64,000 nucleotides of DNA from an uncultured Prevotellaceae bacterium (lineage in GTDB: Bacteria > Bacteroidota > Bacteroidia > Bacteroidales > Bacteroidaceae): the NCBI GenBank assembly GCA_937893145.1, contig CALBJW010000148.1:1-64000 (forward strand), given 5' to 3'. The notes below the pieces were generated by a model, which saw only the letters and a list, made by a program, of their open reading frames with translations, made no database searches and had not been told where the DNA came from. Positions 1 through 8,339 of the stretch are shown piece after piece. The position numbers and the translations under genes were made by a program. Every line of letters begins with the position of its first letter. Within the stretch, counting starts at the first letter, position 1.

Positions 1-526
1 CGAGCTCCTTGTAGTTCTCAACCTTAGCCTTAGAAGCGTTGTAGATAACGAAGTTTGGCTCGAAGTTAGCGAGTTCCTCAGCTGTTGGCTGGATGAACAT
101 GTTTGTTACAAAGTGAGCCTGCCAAGCAACCTCAACGATGAAACGAACAGCCATACGAGTATCCTTGTTAGCACCGCAGAATGCATCAACTACATAGAGG
201 TTCTTGTTGCAAAGCTCCTTAACAGCGAGATCCTTAACTGTAGCCCAAACATCCTCAGACATTGGGTGGTTGTCGTTCTTGTAGTCGTCAGAAGTCCACC
301 ATACAGTGTCCTTTGAGTTCTCGTCCATAACGATGTACTTATCCTTAGGAGAACGACCTGTGTAGATACCAGTCATTACGTTTACAGCCTGGAGTTCTGT
401 GTTCTTACCAACCTCATAACCTTCGAGGCCTGCCTTTGTCTCCTCTTCGAAGAGTACTTCGTAAGAAGGATTGTGTGCGATCACTGTAGAACCAGTGATG
501 CCGTACTGTGTCAAATCTAATGCCAT
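1..526 (-). CDS. pckA: Phosphoenolpyruvate carboxykinase (ATP), N-terminal part
   Basis: The reverse strand from 526 downward encodes about 175 residues beginning [13 protein letters not shown] and runs off the left edge, so only the N-terminal third is present. The stretch [15 protein letters not shown], with the substrate-binding arginine, is characteristic of ATP-dependent PEP carboxykinase, which interconverts oxaloacetate and PEP. In Bacteroidota it mainly fixes CO2 onto PEP during succinate fermentation (family knowledge). The ATG at 526 is the first in frame, and a TAnnTTTG promoter lies about 100 bases upstream. Codon use is like that of a highly expressed gene. The family call is near certain; the C-terminal two thirds are not visible. 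Confidence 0.96.
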   Translation of the reverse strand, partial: MALDLTQYGITGSTVIAHNPSYEVLFEEETKAGLEGYEVGKNTELQAVNVMTGIYTGRSPKDKYIVMDENSKDTVWWTSDDYKNDNHPMSEDVWATVKDLAVKELCNKNLYVVDAFCGANKDTRMAVRFIVEVAWQAHFVTNMFIQPTAEELANFEPNFVIYNASKAKVENYKEL

Positions 527-623
527 AGTAGTGTTAAAAATTTTAATTAAAGTTGTGAATAATATCTTTTTACTATTATCTTTTCATCCTGAAATGAGCG
601 ATGCTACTGCACCTACTCAAATG

Positions 624-631
624 CAAAGGTA
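624..631 (-). promoter_or_regulatory. Bacteroidota-type -7 element for pckA
   Basis: Read on the minus strand this is TACCTTTG, matching TAnnTTTG, about 100 bases before the pckA start. No clear TTG -33 element is seen at the usual spacing. It implies a leader of roughly 90 bases. Confidence 0.6.
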
Positions 632-660
632 ATAATTATCTTTATATTATGAAATAAAAT

Positions 661-711
661 AAGACTGATTTAATAGAATTTTAATAAATTTTTTCGTATT
701 AAATCAGTCTT
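661..711 (-). terminator. Terminator of the DUF4861 gene
   Basis: Perfect 15-bp inverted repeat (661-675 with 697-711, arm AAGACTGATTTAATA) with a 21-base AT-rich loop, followed on the minus strand by a T-rich run. It lies 37 bases past the stop codon at 748 and before the pckA promoter, so it insulates the two genes. Confidence 0.75.
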
Positions 712-747
712 GTTATGTTGTTTTGCTATTAGAACTTTACAAAATCG

Positions 748-1992
748 CTATTTGATAGCCACTTTGATAGGTGCTTTCATGTTCTTCGCGACCTTAGCAA
801 GGAGTGCTTCCCAGTCGGTGAGACTGTTGAGTCCTGCGTTAGGGTTCTTGCTCCATCCTGTACCGAAATAGTAGGTGAGGGAGTATGTCTTTGGATTGAG
901 TGGTGAGATGGCGAGAGCGTGACCTGTAGCTGCTCCGTTTACCTTCTCTATGAACTTCACATCCTTGACTGCTGTAGGGTAGATGGTGCCTACATAGATT
1001 TTGCCCATCTGACTTGCGAGAGGTGCGTGGTATCTCTTTGGAATGTAGCTGTATGTACCTTCATCGCCGAGGTCCTCGTAACCAATGTAACCACTTTCCT
1101 TGTTCATAATGTAGCCGTTAGGGTTCTGCTTGTGGATGACCACACCCGATGCCATTGTTGGGGCTGCAGAGAGTCCTGAGTAGCTAACAACGACCTTATT
1201 GAAGTTGCTACCTGCATCGAGAGTGAGGAGACGAGTCTCTCTGACCTTCTGTCCTTCATACTCTATCTCTGGATATGTGAACTTCACAGTGAAACGGATT
1301 GGTCCGTTGTCGAGAATTTCGTACTTCTCATAACACTTTGGCATGCAAAGGCTACCGTCCTTGTTTACGAGAGCATTGGCACCAGCTCCGAGTGTAGGAC
1401 CTACAGTGTAGCAGTCCATTCCCTTGCCGTGGTCGATGTGATAGCAGAACACATTATATACTTCGTCGGCAAGTTCGCCGTAACCACGTTCACGCAACTG
1501 CTTTGTCACGGAGCGCATCTCCTTGTTCTCTTCGCTCTTGTACCAGTAGTCGAGCATGAGTTCGTCGGTACTCTTATTGAAGATGTCGTAGCCCACTGCT
1601 GCACCACCACCATAGATGCGGTAAGCAACGCAGTCGTTTTCCCATCCGAATTCTGTGCCACGCTCGTGGAAGAGTCGTCCGGCAGCCTTCTTCTTGTATT
1701 CTGCTGGTGTGCCAGGAACGGCATAATATACAGACTTGCCCTTTGCTCCGACACTTGCCTGGAAGATGAGTTTGCCGTCGTATGTCTGCTGGCTTGCTAT
1801 TTCCTTACCATCAGCATCGGTGATGATGAACGAGTCTGTACTGAGTTTCTGCTTAATCTTCTGTGCATCTGCCTCTACCACTTCAAAGTTGCGAGAGGTG
1901 TTTGCTGGATTCTGCACAGAGAGTGTAACCTTGTTCTGAGCATTGCTGCTAAGTCCTAAAAGAAGGAAGATTGCAATAAATAAGTTCTTCAT
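748..1992 (-). CDS. DUF4861 family exported protein
   Basis: 414 residues. A Sec signal peptide (about residues 1-18, ending SSNAQ) is followed by a single globular region resembling the DUF4861 family, common in Bacteroidetes and often found near genes for pectin or uronic-acid breakdown (from memory). Visible traits are an Asp/His/Gly-rich centre (GRLFHERGTEFGWENDCVAYRIYGGG, then CYHIDHGKGMDCYTVGPTLGAG) and a beta-rich C-terminus with YYFGTGWSKNP. It stands alone, with a terminator downstream and MgtC upstream in the same direction but on its own promoter. Function is unknown; a carbohydrate-related periplasmic enzyme or binding protein is a guess. Confidence 0.75.
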   Translation of the reverse strand: MKNLFIAIFLLLGLSSNAQNKVTLSVQNPANTSRNFEVVEADAQKIKQKLSTDSFIITDADGKEIASQQTYDGKLIFQASVGAKGKSVYYAVPGTPAEYKKKAAGRLFHERGTEFGWENDCVAYRIYGGGAAVGYDIFNKSTDELMLDYWYKSEENKEMRSVTKQLRERGYGELADEVYNVFCYHIDHGKGMDCYTVGPTLGAGANALVNKDGSLCMPKCYEKYEILDNGPIRFTVKFTYPEIEYEGQKVRETRLLTLDAGSNFNKVVVSYSGLSAAPTMASGVVIHKQNPNGYIMNKESGYIGYEDLGDEGTYSYIPKRYHAPLASQMGKIYVGTIYPTAVKDVKFIEKVNGAATGHALAISPLNPKTYSLTYYFGTGWSKNPNAGLNSLTDWEALLAKVAKNMKAPIKVAIK

Positions 1993-2014
1993 AATTTGTA
2001 TAATAGTTTGGAGG

Positions 2015-2731
2015 TTAATTGTTCACCTCATTAGTCAATGTCAAAGAGATGACATCGCCCTTAGAGTGGAGGAGGTCAAAGAGTCCCATGAAGTCGGTGT
2101 TGTAGCGACAGCGAACCATGAAGTTGATGATGGTAGTGCCCATGTGGTAGTCGTAGCGGAGGAACTCGTCCGAGATATGTACCTTGTACTCCTTGAAACA
2201 CTCGTGATACTCATCAGCATTGGTAAGGATGCGACCTACCTTCAGACGGATAATCTTCTGTTCACCACCTCGGAAGAGGTGCTTCTCCATGAGGTCGAGA
2301 GCCATAAGAACGAAGATGATGAGCAGACAAGCGAGGGTGCTCACAATGTACATTCCTGCACCTACGGCAAGACCGATACATGCTGATACCCAGATACCTG
2401 CGGCAGTGGTGAGTCCACGCACCGAACCCTTCATCTGGATGATGGCACCTGCACCAAGAAAACCGATACCCGAGATGACCTGAGCGGCAATACGACCAGG
2501 GTCACCGTTCTTCAGTCCCATGTATTCCTGTGGGATGTAGATGGAAACGAGCATGGCAAGTGTGGCTCCCATCGTGATGAGAGCAAAGGTACGCATACCT
2601 GCTGTCTGACCTTTGTGGCGGCGTTCCAGTCCGATGATGGCACCGAGCAGGAGACTAAGGATGAGCTTGAACATTCCCCCAATGATGTTGACATTAGGGT
2701 CATTGATTTGTGAGATTATATAGTCTGTCAT
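2015..2731 (-). CDS. MgtC/SapB family membrane protein
   Basis: 238 residues from the ATG at 2731 (MTDYIISQINDPN). The longer open frame to 2815 is rejected because the promoter at 2756-2763 lies inside it. The N-terminal 145 residues contain about five membrane segments with the family signature LLLGAIIGLERRHKGQTAGMRT and ISGIGFLGAGAI. The C-terminal 90 residues are soluble, as in MgtC-type proteins with an ACT-like domain. The family is linked to Mg2+ or acid stress and, in pathogens, to survival in macrophages; its biochemical role is unsettled. The call is by family only. Confidence 0.9.
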   Translation of the reverse strand: MTDYIISQINDPNVNIIGGMFKLILSLLLGAIIGLERRHKGQTAGMRTFALITMGATLAMLVSIYIPQEYMGLKNGDPGRIAAQVISGIGFLGAGAIIQMKGSVRGLTTAAGIWVSACIGLAVGAGMYIVSTLACLLIIFVLMALDLMEKHLFRGGEQKIIRLKVGRILTNADEYHECFKEYKVHISDEFLRYDYHMGTTIINFMVRCRYNTDFMGLFDLLHSKGDVISLTLTNEVNN

Positions 2732-2755
2732 GGTGTTAAATGTTTTTTGTTTTTG

Positions 2756-2763
2756 CAAAGGTA
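2756..2763 (-). promoter_or_regulatory. -7 element for the mgtC-like gene
   Basis: TACCTTTG on the minus strand, 24 bases before the ATG at 2731. Its position excludes the in-frame ATG further upstream. Confidence 0.6.
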
Positions 2764-2841
2764 ATGATTTAAAATGAGAAAAGTGGAAAGCGAAGAGATT
2801 TTTTTCGCTTTCCACTTTTTACAATCAAACTTTTCGTTCGA

Positions 2842-4707
2842 TTAGAAGTTAATGTTCACACCTCCCATGAATGTTGCACGAGGCATAGGGTAACCAGCGA
2901 TGAATTCATATTCATCATTGAAGAGGTTGTCGCCCTTCACCCAGAGACGAAGGTTCTTGAGGAGCTGATACCCTACGGTAGCATTGAGCAATGCAAAGGT
3001 CTGCTGTATGGAAGATGTAGTGTAGAGGCCTGCAATCTGCTGTATTCCTGCTGTGGCAGTCCATTTGCCGTAGTGCATATTAGCACCGAAGTAACCCTTG
3101 TACTCAGGACAACCGATGATAGGAGTGTCCATGTGTGTGTATGAGTGGTTGGTGTTGAGGTTCCAGTGGCTGTTGATGCGCCATGATGCTTCGAGTTCGA
3201 TGCCCTGGTTCTTGAACTCGCCACTGTTCACATTTTTTGTGACACCATTAACAGGCATAGTCATAATCATGTTGTCACCATCCATAAGGAAGAGATTGAT
3301 GCCGTATGATATCTTGCCGTTGCAAAGGCTGTGGCTCCATGCCAACTCGTAGTTCCAGAGGCGTTCAGCACGAAGTTCATCGTTTGCTGTGCCGTAGAGG
3401 TAGAGGTCCTTAGTGGTTGGATTGCGGAATCCCTTGCCTGCAGTAGCCTTGATGGTAGCTGTCTTGAGAGGACGGAACACAAGTCCTGCCTGTGGAACCC
3501 ACTCGCCACCAGCTACAGAATGGTGGTCGTAACGAACACCAGCATCGACTGTGAGCCACGATGCTATATTCTGGCGGACATCCACATATCCAGCCACTTC
3601 GTTGCTGTGAGTGTGAGTGCTCTGCATACCACGACGACCAGTAGTGACTACTTCACCAGTTTCACGACTTGTGTAGTAAGCACGACCATAAATGTGCTGA
3701 TAGTCCATGCCGACAGTGATGCTGTTGCCTGTGAAGAGGTTCATAGTCTGATACCAGCTCACTCCTGCGAGAGCATCCTTCGAACGGAAGAGTTCTGTCT
3801 GTGGTTTTGCACCTTCAGCATAACCATCATTTATCTTATGAATACCGAAGTTGTCATACACGCTGATACGGCCATTAGTCTTTTCGTAATGGTTCTCTAC
3901 TCCGAGAGTAGCCACACCACGAGTAATCCACTGGTCTGCCTCAAAGAGAGGTTTGTCGGTGCTACCAGGATAAGAAGCGTTGAAGTGTGTGATGTCAACA
4001 TCAGCAAAAGCATTCCAGTTGTTGCAGATGTCATAGCCAAGTTTCACATAACCGCCATACTGCTCAAATCCCATGCGAGGACGATGGTTGTCGGAACGAC
4101 CATACTGGGCTGCAACGGTAGAAGAAAACTTACCGCTTCTCACTTGGTTGCTAACCTCTGTCTGTACTGTTCCCCATGAACCAGCACCGAGATTGATGTG
4201 AGTCTTCACACCGTCCTGATGCATTCCACGAGTCACGATGTTGATGACACCACCCATAGCATTGCTACCATAGAGAACAGAAGCAGGACCACGAACCACC
4301 TCGACCTTCTCTGCCATCATAGTCTGGTAAGCATCGCCAATGCTATGCCCAAACACACCTTGATACTGAGGATGACCATCCACAAGTACAAGGACCTGAC
4401 CATTACCCGCAGCGAGTCCACGCACATTGATGCCACCTGCAGCACCACCACTGACACCATATCCCATCATTCCACGCTGAGTGATGAAGAGTCCTGGTAC
4501 CTGTTCTGAAAGGGTAGGGAGCATGTTGACACGCTCATTGTCAGTCAATGTCTTGCGGTCGATGATGCTTACTGTTGCTGGGAGGTTGCGAGTGGTAGTT
4601 GCACTTCGTGTTCCGGTAACCACCACATCATTTAATAGAATAGAATCGTTTTGCGCAAAAGCATTGGTTCCCAAGGCGAGAGCCAATGCAAGGAAAGTTA
4701 GTTTCAT
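2842..4707 (-). CDS. TonB-dependent outer-membrane receptor
   Basis: 621 residues: signal peptide 1-19 (ending NAFAQ), a plug domain at about 30-150 (VVVTGTRSATTTRNLPATVSIIDR, VNMLPTLSEQVPGLFI, VEVVRGPASVLYGSNAMGGVINIVTR), then a 22-strand-type barrel ending MGGVNINF with a terminal aromatic. The length and the absence of a carboxypeptidase-like N-terminal domain fit the siderophore, haem or cobalamin receptor type, not SusC. It lies 33 bases after the DUF362 gene and is probably cotranscribed with it. No substrate can be read from the sequence. Confidence 0.93.
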   Translation of the reverse strand: MKLTFLALALALGTNAFAQNDSILLNDVVVTGTRSATTTRNLPATVSIIDRKTLTDNERVNMLPTLSEQVPGLFITQRGMMGYGVSGGAAGGINVRGLAAGNGQVLVLVDGHPQYQGVFGHSIGDAYQTMMAEKVEVVRGPASVLYGSNAMGGVINIVTRGMHQDGVKTHINLGAGSWGTVQTEVSNQVRSGKFSSTVAAQYGRSDNHRPRMGFEQYGGYVKLGYDICNNWNAFADVDITHFNASYPGSTDKPLFEADQWITRGVATLGVENHYEKTNGRISVYDNFGIHKINDGYAEGAKPQTELFRSKDALAGVSWYQTMNLFTGNSITVGMDYQHIYGRAYYTSRETGEVVTTGRRGMQSTHTHSNEVAGYVDVRQNIASWLTVDAGVRYDHHSVAGGEWVPQAGLVFRPLKTATIKATAGKGFRNPTTKDLYLYGTANDELRAERLWNYELAWSHSLCNGKISYGINLFLMDGDNMIMTMPVNGVTKNVNSGEFKNQGIELEASWRINSHWNLNTNHSYTHMDTPIIGCPEYKGYFGANMHYGKWTATAGIQQIAGLYTTSSIQQTFALLNATVGYQLLKNLRLWVKGDNLFNDEYEFIAGYPMPRATFMGGVNINF

Positions 4708-4740
4708 AATTGTTGTTTGTTTTGTGTATATCTTTATTTG

Positions 4741-5688
4741 TTACTTCTTGTCAATGCAGATAATCTTGTATTTCTTGCTACCAAGACCAATCTTCTCAGC
4801 GTGGTCGATAGTGTGAGTGCCATGACGAGAAGTGATGCGTTCGATGAGAGGCTTATTGTTGTCGCCTGGTTTGCCTTCATAATTGAATACCTTATCTACA
4901 CAAGCCTGGTCGAGAGCTACAGGATCGAGACTTGCAAGGATACCCATGTCTTGAAGTTCAGGCTTTGCAGGATGGCCGTCGCAGTCGCAATCCACTGACA
5001 TATTGTTCATTACATTGATGTAGATGACCTTACCGCCCATGTAGTTGTGAACAGCCTGTGCTGCTGCAGCCATAGACTCGAGGAAGGCATCCTGAGGCTG
5101 AGTGTTCTTCCATGCTACAGAAGGAATAGAAGAAACGCCATGAGAGTGGATGTAAGCCTTACCAGCAGTTGAAGCCACACCGATAGATGCGTTCTTCAAC
5201 ACACCTCCGTAACCACCCATAGTGTGGCCCTTGAAGTGTGCGAGGTTAATCATCCAGTTGTAGTGTGCAAGGTGTTCACCCACGATGTCGTACTTAATCC
5301 ATTTCTGGTCCTGTGCAGGGATGCGGATAGATTCAAACTCATCCATGATGTCAACTGCAAAGATTGAATCGAAACCATGTTCGTGGATTGTTTCCCAATG
5401 CTTCTTTGGGTCCTGACGAGTGCCACCGTATGCGGTACAGCACTCTACGATTGTTCCGTTCACTTCCTCCACAAGGTTGCGGATGAGTGTTGGCTTTAAG
5501 TAGTGTGGATTGCCACCCTCACCTGTACTGATTTTAACTGCTACGCGACCATCAACCTTTACGCCGAGAGCCTCGTATATCTTTACCAATGATTCTGGTG
5601 TTATTTCCTTAGTGAAATACACCTTTGACTGTGCCATAGCGCCAATGCTGATAAGCATAGCAGTCAATGCGATAAATACTTTCTTCAT
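4741..5688 (-). CDS. Exported DUF362 family protein
   Basis: 315 residues from the ATG at 5688; an in-frame TTG two codons upstream is less likely. A signal peptide (MKKVFIALTAMLISIGAMAQ) is followed by a DUF362-like region: VAVKISTGEGGNPHYLKPTLIRNLV, INLAHFKGHTMGGYGGVLKNASIG and ASLDPVALDQACVD. Many DUF362 proteins carry a 4Fe-4S ferredoxin motif; none is seen, although a short Cys cluster (VDCDCDG) is present. It is upstream of the TonB receptor in one likely operon, which suggests a role tied to the imported ligand or metal (inference). Its activity is unknown. Confidence 0.85.
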   Translation of the reverse strand: MKKVFIALTAMLISIGAMAQSKVYFTKEITPESLVKIYEALGVKVDGRVAVKISTGEGGNPHYLKPTLIRNLVEEVNGTIVECCTAYGGTRQDPKKHWETIHEHGFDSIFAVDIMDEFESIRIPAQDQKWIKYDIVGEHLAHYNWMINLAHFKGHTMGGYGGVLKNASIGVASTAGKAYIHSHGVSSIPSVAWKNTQPQDAFLESMAAAAQAVHNYMGGKVIYINVMNNMSVDCDCDGHPAKPELQDMGILASLDPVALDQACVDKVFNYEGKPGDNNKPLIERITSRHGTHTIDHAEKIGLGSKKYKIICIDKK

Positions 5689-5722
5689 TACCAAAAATTG
5701 TTTTCTTTATAAAGATTATGTG

Positions 5723-5730
5723 CAAAGATA
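5723..5730 (-). promoter_or_regulatory. -7 element for the DUF362/TonB operon
   Basis: TATCTTTG on the minus strand, 35 bases before the ATG at 5688. It lies only 23 bases from the oppositely oriented element at 5754-5761, so the two units share one short control region. Confidence 0.55.
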
Positions 5731-5753
5731 AGTATTTTTTTACTAATAATCAT

Positions 5754-5761
5754 TATCTTTG
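5754..5761 (+). promoter_or_regulatory. -7 element for the flavodoxin gene
   Basis: TATCTTTG on the plus strand, 49 bases before the ATG at 5811. The divergent pair with 5723-5730 would have overlapping polymerase footprints. Confidence 0.55.
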
Positions 5762-5810
5762 CACGCAATCTTAATCTTATAAACTCAAAAAACCAAAACT
5801 TACATTCATT

Positions 5811-6641
5811 ATGCTTAAGAAATTTATTGCAATCATCCTTGCAGCTACAGCATTAGTTGCATGTTCTTCTCAGAAGAAGACTGAGGAAACACAAGAACAG
5901 AAGGTTCTCGTACTCTATTATTCTCAGACTGGTGCTACCAAGACTGTGGCAGAAGAAATCCAGAAGCAGCTCGGTGCTGACATCGAGGCTATTGAGCTTG
6001 TCAATCCTTACGATGGAGATTTTGCTCAGACTATCGAACGTTGTCAGAAGGAGATGGCTGAAGGTGAGACTCCAGAACTCAAGCCACTCAAGTCAAACAT
6101 CGAGGATTATGATGTTATTTTCCTTGGTTATCCAGTATGGTTTGGCACTTACGCTCAGCCTATTGCAACACTTGTGAAGAACATCACATTCGAGGGTAAG
6201 AAGATTGTTCCATTCTGCACTTTCGGTAGTGGTGGTCTCAATTCTTCGAGCGAAAACCTCAAGGCTGCCCTTCCTAATGCAGAGATAGCAGAGGGTTATG
6301 GTGTTCGTAATGCTCGTATTGCTGCAGTACCAGCAGAAGTGACTCGTTTCCTTATCGAGCGCGAATATAAAGAAGGTGAAATTGAAGCTCTTCCAGCATT
6401 CATGGAGCAGCACCCAGTAAGTGAGGAAGAGGCTGCCATCTTCAATGCTGCCTGTGCTGACTACCCTTACCCAATCGGTACTCCTGTAATGGTAGCTGCT
6501 CGCACCACTTCTGCCTCAACTGACTATCTCTTCACAGCTGAAAGCCAGAATCCTGCAGGCGAAACAACTACTGCTTCGGTATGTGTTACTGTAAGCAATG
6601 AAGAAGGTGCAAAACCTGAATTTACATACGTTGAGCGTTAA
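5811..6641 (+). CDS. Flavodoxin-like lipoprotein
   Basis: 276 residues. The N-terminus is a lipoprotein signal with Cys18 in ATALVACSS, so the protein is membrane-anchored outside the cytoplasm. Residues about 30-180 are a flavodoxin fold: VLVLYYSQTGATKTVAE is the FMN phosphate loop, and DVIFLGYPVWFGTYAQP and PFCTFGSGGLNSS are the isoalloxazine-contacting segments. The last 80 residues are an extension not found in short flavodoxins. An exported flavodoxin implies an extracytoplasmic electron carrier or quinone-type reductase (inference). A GNAT gene follows 9 bases downstream, probably in the same operon. Confidence 0.88.
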   Translation: MLKKFIAIILAATALVACSSQKKTEETQEQKVLVLYYSQTGATKTVAEEIQKQLGADIEAIELVNPYDGDFAQTIERCQKEMAEGETPELKPLKSNIEDYDVIFLGYPVWFGTYAQPIATLVKNITFEGKKIVPFCTFGSGGLNSSSENLKAALPNAEIAEGYGVRNARIAAVPAEVTRFLIEREYKEGEIEALPAFMEQHPVSEEEAAIFNAACADYPYPIGTPVMVAARTTSASTDYLFTAESQNPAGETTTASVCVTVSNEEGAKPEFTYVER

Positions 6642-6650
6642 TATTTTATT

Positions 6651-7211
6651 ATGCTGAACATAACTTTTCGTCCTGCCACTATTGAGGATGCTACCTTTGT
6701 TGCTTTCGTTATGATGGAAGCAGTAGGTGTTCCTGTTATGGAGGATGGACGATTACCAAATGACAATATAAAGGATATCTGTCATCGTACAGATACCCTT
6801 TATACTTATCTCAATGCCACCATTGTGGAGTGTGATGGCAGACGAGTCGGGGGACTGATATCTTATCAGGGAAAAGGTTATCATGACATCAAGGTCCATA
6901 CTTTTTCACTCGTCAAGGACAGTTTGTCCTTCGATGCTGAATCTATGGACGACGAGACTAGTGAAGGTGAATACTACCTCGACAGTGCTGCTGTCATACC
7001 TGAATATCGTGGCAAGGGAATTGGACGTGCTATAATTGAATATGGTGTGAGTGTTGCTGAAAACAAAGGTCTGCTGCCGGTTCTTGCTTGTGATCCGGAC
7101 AACACCAATGCCTATACTCTATATACAAGCATAGGATTCCTGGAGGATGGACATCTGTTTATTTTTGGTGAAGACTACTTGAGGATGACAAAAAAGGTTG
7201 ATACTCTGTGA
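6651..7211 (+). CDS. GNAT family N-acetyltransferase
   Basis: 186 residues. The acetyl-CoA-binding core is visible as LDSAAVIPEYRGKGIGRAII (the V-x-P-x-x-R-G-x-G-I-G-x-A pattern) at about residues 103-122, followed by LACDPDNTNAYTLYTSIGF, the usual end of the fold. The N-terminus (ITFRPATIEDATFVAFVM) is typical of the family. The substrate cannot be told. It follows the flavodoxin gene closely, and the terminator hairpin overlaps its last codons. Confidence 0.9.
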   Translation: MLNITFRPATIEDATFVAFVMMEAVGVPVMEDGRLPNDNIKDICHRTDTLYTYLNATIVECDGRRVGGLISYQGKGYHDIKVHTFSLVKDSLSFDAESMDDETSEGEYYLDSAAVIPEYRGKGIGRAIIEYGVSVAENKGLLPVLACDPDNTNAYTLYTSIGFLEDGHLFIFGEDYLRMTKKVDTL

Positions 7212-7231
7212 AAAAGAGTTCAACCTTTTTT
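7190..7231 (+). terminator. Terminator of the flavodoxin/GNAT unit
   Basis: Inverted repeat AAAAAAGGTTG...CAACCTTTTTT with an inner ACTC/GAGT pairing, ending in a T run. The left arm overlaps the last codons of the GNAT gene. Confidence 0.75.
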
Positions 7232-7259
7232 ATATGTTTTGCCTGCCTTTGTATTTACG

Positions 7260-8219
7260 TTACTGCTTGATTGAGCATTTAGATATGTCAATCAGATTAT
7301 TTACGATTGCATATATGGTAAGACCCGCAGGAGAGTGAATCTGCAGTTTTCGAGCAATGTTACGGCGATGAGTAAGCACCGTGTTAAGAGAGATAAAAAG
7401 ATGGTCGGCAATCTCCTTGTTTGCCATTCCTTGTACAAGACAAACGATGATTTCCTTTTCTCGTTCAGAGATGGCTTCGGTGTTCCCATCGCCACTAATC
7501 ATATTTGATATGCGTGCCGTCACTTCATCTTTCTTTATCTTGCTCTCAATAGAACGGATGGCAGGAACGAATATCTTGTCTTCCACATTGCTATGGTTGT
7601 TGAGCCATTCCTCATTATTGTAGAGGTCGTATAGTGCAGCAGTTAGTTTGTTGTTTGTCAAGCCATCGTTAGGGAGATATTTAATAAGGATGCTCTTGAG
7701 TTCCTGCAGCTTACTTGTTGTGTCGCCGTGGTGCTTTGAGAATATGCCCACATTATAGTCCGACATCTGTTCTCCACGAAGCAATGCCTCAACATATGGG
7801 AACAGGGTCTTTTCTTCATACTTCATGTGAACCACGATGGAGTGTGCATACTCATCGTATATCTGCATGATGAGTGTAGCAAGACTGTCGCCTTCGTTCA
7901 GTGCGTCTTCCAGTTTATGACGAATGGAAGGCAACTGAAAGTCGAGGAAATAAACGTGTGATGCACGTAGATATGTAAGTAGTGTCTTGACCGAGATGTT
8001 TTCGTCCTGAGTTTGCGGAGCATAACCATTAATGATAAAGTTGACCACTACAAGGAATGTGTAGCAGTCTACTCCTTGTTCTTGACACACCTCCCATACT
8101 GTTTTGTCACCAAAACCAAGTTTAATGCCGAATGCCCCAAGTCCTTGAAGTACGCTATAGTTGTCGCGGATGAGTTCAATCATCTTGTCGTCCGCCTCAT
8201 AGAGTTTCGTACGTTTCAT
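7260..8219 (-). CDS. Hemerythrin-domain regulator with LuxR-type HTH
   Basis: 319 residues from the ATG at 8219 (MKRTKLYEADDKM); the longer frame starts upstream of the promoter. Residues about 5-60 resemble the short N-terminal domain of ScdA/RIC iron-sulfur repair proteins (GFGDKTVWEVCQEQGVDCYTFL). Residues about 80-230 look like a hemerythrin HHE domain, with candidate iron ligands in ASHVYFLDFQLPSIRHKL, HMKYEEKTLFPYVE, SKHHGDT and NNHSNVEDKIFVPAI. Residues about 250-310 are a LuxR/NarL helix-turn-helix (ISEREKEIIVCLVQGMANKEIADHLFISLNTVLTHRRNI). The layout predicts a di-iron sensor of O2, NO or oxidative state wired directly to transcription (inference). Targets are not visible. Confidence 0.85.
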   Translation of the reverse strand: MKRTKLYEADDKMIELIRDNYSVLQGLGAFGIKLGFGDKTVWEVCQEQGVDCYTFLVVVNFIINGYAPQTQDENISVKTLLTYLRASHVYFLDFQLPSIRHKLEDALNEGDSLATLIMQIYDEYAHSIVVHMKYEEKTLFPYVEALLRGEQMSDYNVGIFSKHHGDTTSKLQELKSILIKYLPNDGLTNNKLTAALYDLYNNEEWLNNHSNVEDKIFVPAIRSIESKIKKDEVTARISNMISGDGNTEAISEREKEIIVCLVQGMANKEIADHLFISLNTVLTHRRNIARKLQIHSPAGLTIYAIVNNLIDISKCSIKQ

Positions 8220-8242
8220 ATTGAAAGTTTTTGTTTTGGCTG

Positions 8243-8273
8243 CAAAGGTACGATTTTTTCGGTGAACGTGCAA
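8243..8273 (-). promoter_or_regulatory. Promoter of the hemerythrin-LuxR gene
   Basis: On the minus strand TTG (8271-8273), 20 bases, then TACCTTTG (8243-8250): a complete Bacteroidota sigma-A-type promoter, 24 bases before the ATG at 8219. Confidence 0.75.
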
Positions 8274-8339
8274 TCCTTTATTGTGAGTATTCTGCTTTAC
8301 GATTGACTTGTTATGTAATCATTTCTTGGTAGAGTACTA

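Noticed and set aside
113..316. 67-codon plus-strand frame in the pckA region
   Set aside because: Antisense to pckA, with no independent support.
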